From NCBI GenBank assembly GCA_002256935.1, contig NCGL01000049.1, forward strand, positions 1 through 54,655: a DNA stretch of 54,655 nt, read 5' to 3'. The notes beneath the pieces were generated by a model. It was not told where the DNA came from, searched no databases, and worked only from the letters and a program-made list of their open reading frames with translations. The position numbers and the translations under genes were made by a program. This document shows positions 26,197 to 35,409 of this stretch, piece by piece (position 1 is the first letter of the stretch; every line of letters starts with the position of its first letter). Source of the DNA: Bdellovibrio sp. 28-41-41 (GTDB lineage: Bacteria; Bdellovibrionota; Bdellovibrionia; Bdellovibrionales; Bdellovibrionaceae).

Positions 26197-28313
26197 GAGT
26201 ACCCCTTTCGACTGCTACCAAGCACGTGCGAAATTAAGTTCCATTTTTTTACTAACGCATCTAATTCTTTTTCAAACGGACCGCGGGTTTTACTGTCCAC
26301 CGCAAATACAAAATCATACAAACGCTCCTCAAACAAAAAACTAGTGCTACTGAACATATGATTCGCATCGACTTGCATCGAGCATTCGTATCCCGCCGAC
26401 TTCATTTTATCTAACGTCAATGCCAAGCCACCTTGCCCAACTACACGACTAACTTGCGGTTTAGTTTTAGCCACAAACGCCGTCATGGCGCCTACGAAAT
26501 CCGCCAAGTAATTCACTGTCAAATCACCACTGAACGACATTTCTTTTTTCAATACTTCGGCCGTTTTTGCGTAGCTGATGACTCCGGGCATTTGTACCAA
26601 GTACACATCAAGTCCTGTTTCCGTGAACACGCAATCAGGAACACGCTCATCGTTTTCTTTCAAACCAACAAGACCCACCGCTGGAGTCGGCGAAATTCCT
26701 TTGCCTTCAGTTTCATTATAAAAGCTAACGTTTCCAGAAATAATTGGTGCATCTAACTTTTGCGCTATTTGTGCATACAGATCACACGTCGTAACGAAAT
26801 CGGTCATAACTTCAACACGTTCAGGATTTGCGAAATTTAAACAATCTGTAACAGCGATGGGTTTGAAACCCTTAATCGCCTGCTGAAGCGCTGGGTACAT
26901 GATCGCATCGATTGCGCCAATACGTGTATCCATTCTCATAAACGATGGACGACACCCCACCGAGATCGCTAAATCACGATGTGAATTCAATCGCACCACG
27001 CTCAATGTTTGAGACGCATCTTTTACTGTACGAGTCCCTACGCGTTGATCGTACTGTTCATATATCCAATTCTTATTCTTATAGAATGCGTTTTGTTTCA
27101 AACTGTCTAATAGTTGTTTCTGATTTTGATTAGATACAGCTTCAACTTTAGCTCTCTTACGCTTTGATTGGTATTCTGTAAATGGACGCTCGTAGCGAGG
27201 TGCTGAATCCGTGATTAATGTGGGATCAATTTCCGTAACAACATCACCTTTCCAGAACAATCTCATTTTTTTAGTGTCTGTGATTGTGCCCACAGGAGCG
27301 GCATCCAGATCCCATTTCTTAAATACGGCCTGGATCGCTTCCAAGTTTTTAGGAACGCAAACAAGAACCATTCGTTCTTGGCTTTCAGACAGCAATATTT
27401 CTTCTGGCGTGATCGACGAATCCCGTTGTGGAACTTTATCTAAATGTAAATCCATTCCCACTTTGCCCTTTGAGGCCATTTCAAATGTACTTGAAGTCAA
27501 ACCCGCCGCACCCATATCTTGCATGCAGACAACCAAATTTTTAGATAGAACTTCAAGGCACGATTCAATTAATAATTTCTCTAAGAACGGGTCACCGATT
27601 TGGATATTAGGTTTTTTACTATCGATGTCTTGGTCAAACGACTCACTGGCCATAGCAGCGCCATGAACACCGTCTTTACCGGTTTTTGCGCCGACATAAA
27701 CGACCAAATTGCCAATGCCTTCGGCTTTACTACTGGCCAAATTCATTTGACCCTCGATTAAGCCAACCGCCATTGCATTGACTAGAATATTCTTATTATA
27801 ATTTTCATCGTATTCTGTGTAACCAGTGATCGTTGGAACCCCCACACAGTTACCGTAACCGCTGATGCCAGCAACGACGCCTTTAACCAAGCTTTTCATT
27901 CTTGGCGCATTCTCATCCCCAAAACAAAGATAGTCAGCTAAAGCAATGGGACGAGCGCCCATCGTAAAGATATCGCGCAAGATTCCACCCACGCCTGTCG
28001 CAGCACCTTGATAGGGCTCGATAAAACTCGGGTGATTGTGGCTTTCCATTTTAAATACAATTTTTTCACCAAAGCCGATGTCAACAACACCCGCATTCTC
28101 GTCAGAATCATCACGAGTCATTCCGTTGCGGTATGAAAACTTGCGCAAGTGCACTTTCGAACTTTTGTACGAGCAATGCTCGCTCCACAATGCCGAGAAC
28201 AAGGCCCATTCCAAACCCTGAGGCGGACGCCCTAGCAATCCAGAAATACGTTCGTATTCATTTTGCGAAATACGATAGTGTTTTAATTTTTCAGTCAAAG
28301 TACGTTCTGCCAT
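26193..28313 (-). CDS. purL: PurL, small-type FGAM synthase (ATP-binding subunit)
   Basis: PurL with PurQ and PurS converts FGAR to FGAM using glutamine-derived ammonia. At 706 residues it is the small type found with PurS and PurQ rather than the fused 1,300-residue form. Typical blocks: SEHCSYKSSK near the N-terminus, FKMESHNHPSFIEPYQGAATGVGGI, GAKTGKDGVHGA, QDMGAAGLTSS and, in the second half, NFANPERVEVM and GISPTPAVGLVGL. It precedes purF with a 4-bp overlap and follows purQ after 28 bp. Confidence 0.96.
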   Translation of the reverse strand: MAERTLTEKLKHYRISQNEYERISGLLGRPPQGLEWALFSALWSEHCSYKSSKVHLRKFSYRNGMTRDDSDENAGVVDIGFGEKIVFKMESHNHPSFIEPYQGAATGVGGILRDIFTMGARPIALADYLCFGDENAPRMKSLVKGVVAGISGYGNCVGVPTITGYTEYDENYNKNILVNAMAVGLIEGQMNLASSKAEGIGNLVVYVGAKTGKDGVHGAAMASESFDQDIDSKKPNIQIGDPFLEKLLIESCLEVLSKNLVVCMQDMGAAGLTSSTFEMASKGKVGMDLHLDKVPQRDSSITPEEILLSESQERMVLVCVPKNLEAIQAVFKKWDLDAAPVGTITDTKKMRLFWKGDVVTEIDPTLITDSAPRYERPFTEYQSKRKRAKVEAVSNQNQKQLLDSLKQNAFYKNKNWIYEQYDQRVGTRTVKDASQTLSVVRLNSHRDLAISVGCRPSFMRMDTRIGAIDAIMYPALQQAIKGFKPIAVTDCLNFANPERVEVMTDFVTTCDLYAQIAQKLDAPIISGNVSFYNETEGKGISPTPAVGLVGLKENDERVPDCVFTETGLDVYLVQMPGVISYAKTAEVLKKEMSFSGDLTVNYLADFVGAMTAFVAKTKPQVSRVVGQGGLALTLDKMKSAGYECSMQVDANHMFSSTSFLFEERLYDFVFAVDSKTRGPFEKELDALVKKWNLISHVLGSSRKGYS

Positions 28314-28341
28314 AAAAAGCTCCCGAGCAAAAAACTATCTT

Positions 28342-28974
28342 TTAAATAAATTTAAATCCGTCGCTGCCGCCCATCCAATCGAACATAGCTCGCTCAGGAT
28401 GTGGCATTAACGCCGCTACATTTTTTTCTTTATTCATTACACCGGCGATATTATTCAATGAACCATTGATATTTTCTGTGTAACGAAACCAAACCTGACC
28501 TTGGCTTTCAATTTTATCTAGCTCTGATTTTTCGGCAAAGAATCGACCTTCGCCATGAGCTACAGGTAGTTTTAATTTTTTCTTATCTGATTTGGCAAAA
28601 TGCTGAGTTGAATTTACAGTCTCAATTTCAGTCCATTTATCGGTGAATCGGCCGTGATCATTGCGAACCAAAACGCCTGGCAACATTCCTGTTTCACATA
28701 AAATTTGAAATCCATTGCAGATACCTAGTACTGGTTTACCTGTCTTTGCCAGTTCTTTAACCGACGTCATCACCGCTGACCGAGCCGCCAAAGCGCCGCA
28801 ACGAAGATAATCTCCGTAACTGAATCCGCCGGGCACGATCACCATGTCGACAGATTTTACGTCAAAATGATCTTTATGCCATAACGGCACGACTTTATAA
28901 CCATGAGCCTGGGACATCTTAACTACATCTTGATCGCAGTTTGTTCCTGGAAATGTAACTACGCCGACCTTCAT
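28342..28974 (-). CDS. purQ: PurQ, FGAM synthase glutaminase subunit
   Basis: PurQ is the class I glutaminase subunit that feeds ammonia to PurL. The 210 residues hold VPGGFSYGDYLRCGA, the nucleophile cysteine in VLGICNGFQIL and the catalytic histidine and glutamate in LMPHPERAMF. It overlaps purS by 4 bp and precedes purL, so the three subunits are made together. Confidence 0.95.
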   Translation of the reverse strand: MKVGVVTFPGTNCDQDVVKMSQAHGYKVVPLWHKDHFDVKSVDMVIVPGGFSYGDYLRCGALAARSAVMTSVKELAKTGKPVLGICNGFQILCETGMLPGVLVRNDHGRFTDKWTEIETVNSTQHFAKSDKKKLKLPVAHGEGRFFAEKSELDKIESQGQVWFRYTENINGSLNNIAGVMNKEKNVAALMPHPERAMFDWMGGSDGFKFI

Positions 28975-29207
28975 AAAGACTCGATGGTGTATGTTTCAAT
29001 TAACGGGTTAATCAACGTTTGCTCTGTAATTTCAATCGCTTTCTTTTTCGACTCAGCGGAGTCAGTTTGTTTTAAATCTAAAACGATGTACTTGCCGATG
29101 CGGCATTGATTCACCGTTTGAGCGGTCTGATTCAAGTAATCTTGAACCGCGCGACCTTGAGTATCTAACAAAACTTCTCGCGGTAATATTTTAATTCCCC
29201 ATTTCAT
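28971..29207 (-). CDS. purS: PurS, FGAM synthase small subunit
   Basis: A 78-residue protein whose position between purC and purQ and whose sequence (ILPREVLLDTQGRAVQDYL, then CRIGKYIVLDL and a final helix) match PurS, which bridges PurL and PurQ in the three-subunit FGAM synthase. Its stop overlaps the purQ start by 4 bp, and purC ends 11 bp upstream. The internal IGKYIVLDL matches the family's VRxGKxIxLxL. Confidence 0.9.
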   Translation of the reverse strand: MKWGIKILPREVLLDTQGRAVQDYLNQTAQTVNQCRIGKYIVLDLKQTDSAESKKKAIEITEQTLINPLIETYTIESL

Positions 29208-29218
29208 TTTGACCTCAC

Positions 29219-29938
29219 TTATTTCAATGCTTGCATTAGTCGGTTATTAACGTCTTCGTAACTTTCTTTAATTGAACCTAAATCACGACGGAAACGATCT
29301 TTGTCTAGCTTTTCATTTGTTTTAATATCCCACAAACGACAGCAGTCTGGCGTAATCTCATCCGCAAGCAAAACTTGATCTTTACTGTCCGTACCAAACT
29401 CGACTTTAAAATCGATCAGCTTAATCCCGATACCTACGAACAACTCTTTCAAGTGATCATTGATTCTCAATGCATAGTTTTTAATTTCTTGCATTTGCGC
29501 AGTGGGGATTTTGTAGATGATGCGAATTTGTTCTTCAGAAACAAAAGGATCGGCAAGTTCATCATTCTTTAAATAGAATTCAACAAGTGGCTCTGTCAGT
29601 GCTACGCCTTCATCAATTCCTAGCTTCTTTGCTGTTGATCCAGCCAAGATATTTCTGACAACAACTTCAAAGGGTATGATCTCGACTTTTTTAACAACCA
29701 TGCCATTCGTTCCGTGAGAACTAACATAATGAGATGCAATGCCGCGTCCTTTTAAGTACTCAAACAAGCGCGCTGCGATGTCGCGATTCAATTGGCCTTT
29801 GTTTTCAAACGTTCCCTTTTTAAGAGCGTTAAATGCCGTTAAGCTGTCTTTAAACTCTAGATAGTATTGATCTGGAGTTTCCGTCTTGAAAACTTTCTTT
29901 GCTTTGCCTTCGTATAACAATTCTTTATGCTGACTCAT
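29219..29938 (-). CDS. purC: PurC, SAICAR synthase
   Basis: PurC joins CAIR with aspartate, using ATP. In 239 residues: LLYEGKAKKVFKT at the N-terminus, KLIDFKVEFG and the signature LLADEITPDCCRLWD. It overlaps purB by 4 bp. PurB catalyses the following step, so the gene pair is also a pathway pair. Confidence 0.95.
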   Translation of the reverse strand: MSQHKELLYEGKAKKVFKTETPDQYYLEFKDSLTAFNALKKGTFENKGQLNRDIAARLFEYLKGRGIASHYVSSHGTNGMVVKKVEIIPFEVVVRNILAGSTAKKLGIDEGVALTEPLVEFYLKNDELADPFVSEEQIRIIYKIPTAQMQEIKNYALRINDHLKELFVGIGIKLIDFKVEFGTDSKDQVLLADEITPDCCRLWDIKTNEKLDKDRFRRDLGSIKESYEDVNNRLMQALK

Positions 29939-31251
29939 TTTCTCTTTTCCTCGTGTTGAAGAACTTTCTTTTGTTTTTTAATAACTTTTAAAATTGTATC
30001 GCGATGTTTTTTTCCACTAAAAATATCTTCCAGATCTTTTTTTGTGAAATAGGCCGAGATAACTTCATCTTCATTGATTTTATATTTTAAGTGTTCGCCG
30101 AAACCTAGGGAATGGCACAGGCGCTGAACGTGCGCGTACGCGACTTCGCGTGATAGACCTTTTTTCACTAAGTGCAACAGGACATGTGAACTGTACAACT
30201 GTCCTTGCGCCTGCTCGATGTTATCGAGCATTCTTTTTGCGTTTACTTCTAGGCCATCTATCAATACAGCCATTCTGTTTAGTGCGTAATCGGCAATGAT
30301 AAAACTATCTGGGAACACAACTCGTTCTACGGATGAATGCGAAATATCGCGTTCGTGCCATAACGGAATATTCTCCATTCCGGATAAAGCATAGGCGCGA
30401 AGCAATCGTGATAATCCTGAAATATTTTCTGCGCTGATTGGGTTTTTCTTATGAGGCATTGCTGATGAACCCTTTTGCCCTTTTGAAAAACCTTCCGTCA
30501 CCTCACCCACTTCACTGCGCTGAAGATGGCGAAGCTCAACAGCTAGACGCTCTAACCCCGCCCCTACTAATGAAATTTGATTCAATAAGTTGGCATGACG
30601 ATCACGAGGCACCACTTGAGTCGCTACCCATTCTGGCTTAAGATTTAAATAGTCACTGACTTTCTTTTCAACGATGGGCTCTTGGCTCGAGTACGTCCCC
30701 ACGGCGCCCGATAGTTTACAAATTCTAAGATCCTCTAGTGCATCCACGAGCCGTCGTTCATTTCTAATCGTTTCGGCTAAGAAACCCATCAGTTTCATTC
30801 CAAAAGACGTTGGTTCTGCATACATTCCGTGCGTACGACCAGCACATAGAGTTTCTTCATTCTTAGCGATTTTATTTTGCAGTGATTTTTTCAATCGATC
30901 AACAGAGGCCAGCAATACAAGTCCAGCTTCCTGAATTTGCAAACTGAATGCAGTATCCAAGACATCACTACTAGTCATGCCATAGTGAATGTACTTGCCG
31001 TCTTTGCCCACATTTTCTGCCACATTGCTGACGAACGCGATAACATCATGTTTTGTTACAGCTTCGATTTCTAAAATACGCTTTACGCTGAACTTTGATT
31101 TACGTGCGATTGATCTATAGGCTTTACGCGGAATAATACCGAGCTCACTTTGAGCTTTGGCTACTGCTATTTCCACTTGCAACATTTTGCTGAACTTATT
31201 TTCCACTGACCACAACACAGACATTTCTGGTCGTGAATACCGATCTATCAT
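29935..31251 (-). CDS. purB: PurB, adenylosuccinate lyase
   Basis: PurB cleaves SAICAR to AICAR and adenylosuccinate to AMP. The 438 residues include the N-terminal RYSRPEMSVLWSVENKFSKM, HYGMTSSDVLDTAFSLQ, CAGRTHGMYAEPTSFG (catalytic His) and the fumarase/aspartase signature GSSAMPHKKNPISAENISG. It overlaps the unknown 427-residue gene upstream and purC downstream by 4 bp each. Confidence 0.96.
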   Translation of the reverse strand: MIDRYSRPEMSVLWSVENKFSKMLQVEIAVAKAQSELGIIPRKAYRSIARKSKFSVKRILEIEAVTKHDVIAFVSNVAENVGKDGKYIHYGMTSSDVLDTAFSLQIQEAGLVLLASVDRLKKSLQNKIAKNEETLCAGRTHGMYAEPTSFGMKLMGFLAETIRNERRLVDALEDLRICKLSGAVGTYSSQEPIVEKKVSDYLNLKPEWVATQVVPRDRHANLLNQISLVGAGLERLAVELRHLQRSEVGEVTEGFSKGQKGSSAMPHKKNPISAENISGLSRLLRAYALSGMENIPLWHERDISHSSVERVVFPDSFIIADYALNRMAVLIDGLEVNAKRMLDNIEQAQGQLYSSHVLLHLVKKGLSREVAYAHVQRLCHSLGFGEHLKYKINEDEVISAYFTKKDLEDIFSGKKHRDTILKVIKKQKKVLQHEEKRK

Positions 31252-32531
31252 CTTGCTAATTCCTTCGTCGTTTCTTTTTTAAGTTTCTCTACAACTTTAT
31301 TAATCATGCTTTTTTGTGACTGAAACTGTGTTTCCCGATTTAATTGATCCCACACTTCATAATTATTAAAAAATGTATTCAAGAATTCTTTCGATTCTAC
31401 TGTACGCTGGTGTTTTTTTGGGTAGCGGACCCAACGACTTGGCCCCAGGTCCTGATATGTGTATACGTACTCTTGCGGGTAGTTTTGGATTTTTGCTTGC
31501 GATGTTGTAAAACGAGTTTCCCATTTTTGGGTGATCTTCTCGCCATAGTACTTAATATAATCTTTGTTAAAACGTTGATTGTTTGGAATTAAAATCCACA
31601 CATCAAAACGGTTCTCATACGTTGTACGTTGCCAGATCAATAAATTTTCATGCGTCCATGGTCCATACAAGTCTTCTATCCAGACAGAATGCAATGGCAG
31701 TTGCTGAACTTCGCGATCCACAGTCACCTCAACAGAATAGCGAGCCCATGTCCAAACGGGTTCCACAACTCCCTTAGGGTATAGAATTTTACCTAATTGC
31801 GGTTTGTAGTAATAAGTTTCTTCTGATGACAAACCCCAGACCAATGTTTTAAAATGCGCGATTCCATTCAGTTCACCTTTAGCCTCAAATCCATTTATTT
31901 CTTTATTTGAACTCAATGCAAAATCTAAAATCTGAGTTTGCTCAAATGCATCTATGTTTTGTCGCTGCAACCACTGATGATTTCGCTCCAACGATCGACG
32001 ACTTAAGAATCGAGTGAAAAATGGATTCATCAACGGCATTGGAAATTGGCTCTCTACTGGATCGCCGAAAGTCACATCTTTATGACTGCTTAGTGAGCGG
32101 CTTAAAAACTCTAGCCATGATTTTTTAAAATGCGTATCTAACCCTTGTGATTTCTGACCAGTCACATAGAAATTCTCTGTCGATGATTCTAATCGAGTAA
32201 TAAACTCAGGCGCCACACCCAACTCTTTTAATTGGTATTGAATAAAACTAGATTTAAACTCTAAAGGACCCGAACCTAAGCACACCGTAAAACCAGAGTC
32301 TTGCGAAACCATAGCTTCTTCATTATTTAATTTTTCAACGAAAAATGGATTCATTGTTTCTGAAGTGAAGAAACCAAAAGGCCCTTCGATATCTTCCATT
32401 GGCCAACGACCAAGTCCTGAATGCAAATCGATGTAGAGAACACTCCAGCCTTGACGAGATAGTTCACTCGCTACCCAGCCGACATTATAAAATGAACCAA
32501 CAACTGCAACGTCGTATTTTTTCAATTCCAT
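31248..32531 (-). CDS. Rossmann-type protein of unknown function inside the purine operon
   Basis: The 427-residue protein begins with a strand-turn-helix-strand (YDVAVVGSFYNVGWVASELS then WSVLYIDLHSGLGRW), as in FAD or NAD(P) Rossmann folds of amine-oxidase type, but the glycine pattern is GSFYNVG and not a proper GxGxxG. Further on come VCLGSGPLEFK and a long mixed region with many aromatic residues (ETYYYKPQLGKILYP, VWTWARYSVEV, GPWTHENLLIWQR). I do not recognise a purine enzyme or any other named family. It overlaps purN by 10 bp and purB by 4 bp, so it is co-translated with them. It has no signal peptide. A redox or accessory role is conceivable only by analogy with the fold. Confidence 0.8.
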   Translation of the reverse strand: MELKKYDVAVVGSFYNVGWVASELSRQGWSVLYIDLHSGLGRWPMEDIEGPFGFFTSETMNPFFVEKLNNEEAMVSQDSGFTVCLGSGPLEFKSSFIQYQLKELGVAPEFITRLESSTENFYVTGQKSQGLDTHFKKSWLEFLSRSLSSHKDVTFGDPVESQFPMPLMNPFFTRFLSRRSLERNHQWLQRQNIDAFEQTQILDFALSSNKEINGFEAKGELNGIAHFKTLVWGLSSEETYYYKPQLGKILYPKGVVEPVWTWARYSVEVTVDREVQQLPLHSVWIEDLYGPWTHENLLIWQRTTYENRFDVWILIPNNQRFNKDYIKYYGEKITQKWETRFTTSQAKIQNYPQEYVYTYQDLGPSRWVRYPKKHQRTVESKEFLNTFFNNYEVWDQLNRETQFQSQKSMINKVVEKLKKETTKELAR

Positions 32532-33049
32532 TTCTCCCCCACTCGCCGAACTAAATAATGTTCGCGAAAGGTCATCATCAATGATGCCGTGTTAAAATTT
32601 TCGACCGTATCGGATGGTTTAAAAACCAAAGACTTTACGACAAATTCACCGGCATCCATTTTTGGAATGACATGATGAACTGTTACACCCATGGCTGCTT
32701 TATCTTGAAAGGATTTTTCAATCGCTTCCAGGCCCGGATACAGCGGCAACAAACTGGGATGCAGATTCAATATCTTAGATCGGAATGAATCAATAAACTC
32801 CGCTGGCACGATACGCATAAATCCCAGCAAGAATAGTCTACTGATATGTCGCGATTTTAGAAACTGTTTCCACTCTAAAAAGTCGATTTTTTTTGTTTTA
32901 AATACAGGTATAAAGTTCCGGCGGGCTTTGAAGTTCGCAGCTGCTTGGGACCGATGAGAACAAACAAGTCTTATGTTACAGCCTTCTTGATCCAGCAGAG
33001 CCTGCATATTACTCCCTCTCCCTGACACCAAAACGGCCATTTTGTTCAC
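32522..33049 (-). CDS. purN: PurN, GAR transformylase
   Basis: PurN transfers a formyl group from 10-formyl-THF to GAR. In 175 residues it shows MAVLVSGRGSNMQALLD, the catalytic ILNLHPSLLPLYPG (N and H), GVTVHHVIPKMDAGEFV with the catalytic aspartate and a short C-terminus. It is slightly shorter than usual (about 190-210). It follows purM after 11 bp and overlaps the unknown gene by 10 bp. Confidence 0.93.
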   Translation of the reverse strand: MNKMAVLVSGRGSNMQALLDQEGCNIRLVCSHRSQAAANFKARRNFIPVFKTKKIDFLEWKQFLKSRHISRLFLLGFMRIVPAEFIDSFRSKILNLHPSLLPLYPGLEAIEKSFQDKAAMGVTVHHVIPKMDAGEFVVKSLVFKPSDTVENFNTASLMMTFREHYLVRRVGEKWN

Positions 33050-33060
33050 CTATAGACTCC

Positions 33061-34125
33061 TTAGGGTCTGACAAAGACGAGGTCTCTGTCTTTCTTGCTC
33101 TTCTTTATTTTTACAGAGCCGAGCTCAAATGGACTCATCTGGATATTTTTAATTACATTCTTTTTATTGAAATACAATTGGGCCGCTTTAAGAACGCTGG
33201 CTTTATCTTTCTTGCTAACAACAAGAACCATACCGACCCCGCAATTAAACGTCGTCAGCATATCGTCGTGTCCGATGCCAGCTTTAGATTGTGCTTTTTT
33301 GAATAATTCAGGAAATTCCCACTTAGTTAATTCACAGTACATAGATTGAGGAATCACGCGTGGAATGTTTTCGATACCGCTGCCTGTAATATGTGCGGCT
33401 GCTTTAATTTTGATTTTCTTTTTCAAAGCTTCTAAAAACTCTACGTATAAAAATGTGGGCATCAAAAGAGACTTTTTAAATGCGGATGATTCGTTCGCAA
33501 ATATTTTTCTAACTAATGAAAAACCATTTGAGTGGAATCCAGAACTTGGCAAGGCAATCAAAACATCGCCAGCTTTCACGTTATGAGCACCCCAACGTTT
33601 TTTCTCGTCGACCACGCCGACCGCAAAGCCAGCGCAATCGAAATCATTGCCAGCATACACACCCGGCATTTCAGCCGTCTCACCGCCGATCAAAGCTAAA
33701 TCACTGTCGTCACAGGCCTGCTTGATCGAGGCTAAAATATGTTTGGCTTGGTTTAGATCTAATTTACCCATGGCTAGGTAATCTAAGAAGAACAACGGTG
33801 ATCCGCCCGTACACATAAGATCGTTCACACACATCGCGACTAAATCTTGGCCGATACCTTCGTAATGTTTAAGCTCAACTGATAGTTTAACTTTAGTTCC
33901 TACGCCATCAGTACAGCTGATGATACACGGGTTTTTAATTCCTTTTGGAAGTCGAAACAATGAAGCAAATCCACCAACGGCTTCGACGATTTGAGACTGA
34001 TGAGGTGATTTTTTATTAGATCGGCTACCGATCCAATCTACAAACTCATCGCCTTTAACGATATCAACGCCGGCGTTTTTATAAGTGATAGCTGATTTCC
34101 TTGCATTAGCACGAAAGTTATTCAT
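33061..34125 (-). CDS. purM: PurM, AIR synthetase
   Basis: PurM closes the imidazole ring (FGAM to AIR, ATP-dependent). Characteristic blocks: TYKNAGVDIVKGDEFVDWI near the start, ISCTDGVGTKVKLSVEL, MCVNDLMCTGGSPLFFLDYL, LIGGETAEMPGVYAGNDFD and ALPSSGFHSNGFSLVRKI. The start is ATG 34125, with AAGG seven bases upstream; a GTG at 34131 is in frame but is too close to that site. It heads the operon and is divergent from the glutathione peroxidase gene, with 80 bp between the start codons. No hairpin or PurR-like box was seen there. Confidence 0.95.
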   Translation of the reverse strand: MNNFRANARKSAITYKNAGVDIVKGDEFVDWIGSRSNKKSPHQSQIVEAVGGFASLFRLPKGIKNPCIISCTDGVGTKVKLSVELKHYEGIGQDLVAMCVNDLMCTGGSPLFFLDYLAMGKLDLNQAKHILASIKQACDDSDLALIGGETAEMPGVYAGNDFDCAGFAVGVVDEKKRWGAHNVKAGDVLIALPSSGFHSNGFSLVRKIFANESSAFKKSLLMPTFLYVEFLEALKKKIKIKAAAHITGSGIENIPRVIPQSMYCELTKWEFPELFKKAQSKAGIGHDDMLTTFNCGVGMVLVVSKKDKASVLKAAQLYFNKKNVIKNIQMSPFELGSVKIKKSKKDRDLVFVRP

Positions 34126-34205
34126 AATCACCCTTGGTATGGATGTAATTTGTAGTCGGGATCGATTTTTTTGTCAAAAACAAATCTCTAACATGGAGGA
34201 TAATA

Positions 34206-34787
34206 ATGAAAAGTTTTTTAATTGGAATGTTGTCACTGATTGTATCACTGTCACTCACTGCCGCATGGGCCGCGGAAGAAAAGCCAAAGACTTCAACTTC
34301 GTCAGCAAAAACTCTATTTGATTTCAAAGTAAAAGATATCGATGGCAAAGACGTCGACTTAGCTCAATATAAAGGCAAAGTTACATTGATCGTCAACACA
34401 GCCTCGGCGTGTGGATTTACTCCGCAAATGAAAGACCTGCAAGATTTACAAACAAAGTATGGCCCTAAAGGCTTTACGGTCCTAGCGTTCCCTTCAAATG
34501 ATTTTAAACAGGACACTGGCAGTAATCAAGACATCTCTAAATTCGCTCACGACAAATATAAAATCACGTTTCCTTTGATGGATAAAAACCCCGTATCTGG
34601 CAGCGAGAAACAACCCATCTATAAGTTTTTAACCGAGTCTAAACCCGGGTTGCTTTTTACCGAGGTTAAATGGAATTTCGAGAAATTTTTAATCGGCAAA
34701 GACGGTAAGGTTATCGATCGATGGTCGTCTACAACATCGCCGACGTCAGACGGTATCGTTACTAAAATTGAAACCGCTTTAAAATAG
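34206..34787 (+). CDS. Periplasmic glutathione-peroxidase-like peroxiredoxin
   Basis: The 193-residue protein has a signal peptide at 1-22 (LSLIVSLSLTAAWA), so it works in the periplasm. The thioredoxin-fold GPx domain has the peroxidatic C69 in NTASACGFTPQ and the WNFEKFLIGKDGKV block. The usual FPCNQF is FPSNDF here: both the resolving cysteine and the glutamine of the catalytic tetrad are replaced (S, D), so it cannot use that intramolecular disulfide. An electron donor other than the usual thioredoxin route is therefore likely, by inference. GGAGG lies upstream of the ATG. Confidence 0.88.
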   Translation: MKSFLIGMLSLIVSLSLTAAWAAEEKPKTSTSSAKTLFDFKVKDIDGKDVDLAQYKGKVTLIVNTASACGFTPQMKDLQDLQTKYGPKGFTVLAFPSNDFKQDTGSNQDISKFAHDKYKITFPLMDKNPVSGSEKQPIYKFLTESKPGLLFTEVKWNFEKFLIGKDGKVIDRWSSTTSPTSDGIVTKIETALK

Positions 34788-34873
34788 GCAGCCTAAGCCC
34801 TATATTAGTTTCAATCGCATTTAAAACATAGGTGACTTATGGTACCTGTGTTGTTGAATTACGAAGGAGTTTT

Positions 34874-35347
34874 ATGAAGTTTCTTATTACAACCACACTT
34901 GTATTCATTGTGGCTATTTGCGCTTTAGCTAAAACAGAAAAGAGAAAACTAGATTTAACGACTATCACTAAACCGACACAAGCGCCTGCTCCAACTCCAG
35001 CGCAAAAAACTGAAGTTGAGACTAAAATCGACGAAACGGTAGCTGACGGCGAAGCCTCTCCCGCAGCTACTACCCATGGCGTAGCTAAAGACGGCTTCAC
35101 AAAAATCGACCTTAAGCCGTTTGGAGAAGTGAATAAACCGATCAAATCCAATACATCCGCTACAGTTAAATGCCGAGCCGCGACTGGTGTTCAGTATTTA
35201 CCTACGGACTCTGGTTTTGAAAACTGTTTAAAACAAAATGAACTGGATAAATCACGCGCAGCTAATCGTGATGGTGAACCTACTCGCAATGCTGATCAAA
35301 CTCCGGGACAATCTGTGGATTTTTCTTTTGGGAATAGTAATCAATAG
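34874..35347 (+). CDS. Small secreted protein of unknown function with Pro/Ala/Thr-rich linker
   Basis: Preferred start is ATG 34874 with GAAGGAG upstream, giving 157 residues; the reading frame extends further up, but without a site. A signal peptide covers residues 1-19 (ITTTLVFIVAICALA). After a Lys-rich start comes a linker (TKPTQAPAPTPAQKTE), then a helix-poor end containing two cysteines (KCRAATG, ENCLKQ) and a charged tail. No family recognised. A strong bidirectional terminator follows. Confidence 0.7.
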   Translation: MKFLITTTLVFIVAICALAKTEKRKLDLTTITKPTQAPAPTPAQKTEVETKIDETVADGEASPAATTHGVAKDGFTKIDLKPFGEVNKPIKSNTSATVKCRAATGVQYLPTDSGFENCLKQNELDKSRAANRDGEPTRNADQTPGQSVDFSFGNSNQ

Positions 35348-35356
35348 CCTGAAATG

Positions 35357-35386
35357 AAAAAAGCTTTCTATTTCTAGAAAGCTTTT
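35357..35386. terminator. Bidirectional terminator
   Basis: A perfect 13-bp stem (AAAAAGCTTTCTA at 35357-35369 with 35374-35386) and a 4-nt loop TTTC. It ends in T-runs on both strands. It serves the plus-strand gene before it and the convergent minus-strand gene after it. Confidence 0.9.
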
Positions 35387-35409
35387 TATTGTTTAATATA
35401 TTTAGCTAC

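Noticed and set aside
27211..27666. A 151-residue plus-strand frame inside purL
   Set aside because: Shadow of purL: low-complexity serine-rich product, no start site and no motif, while purL is complete on the other strand.
34126..34205. A purine riboswitch or PurR box before purM
   Set aside because: The 80-bp space is too short for a riboswitch aptamer plus expression platform and shows no inverted repeat.
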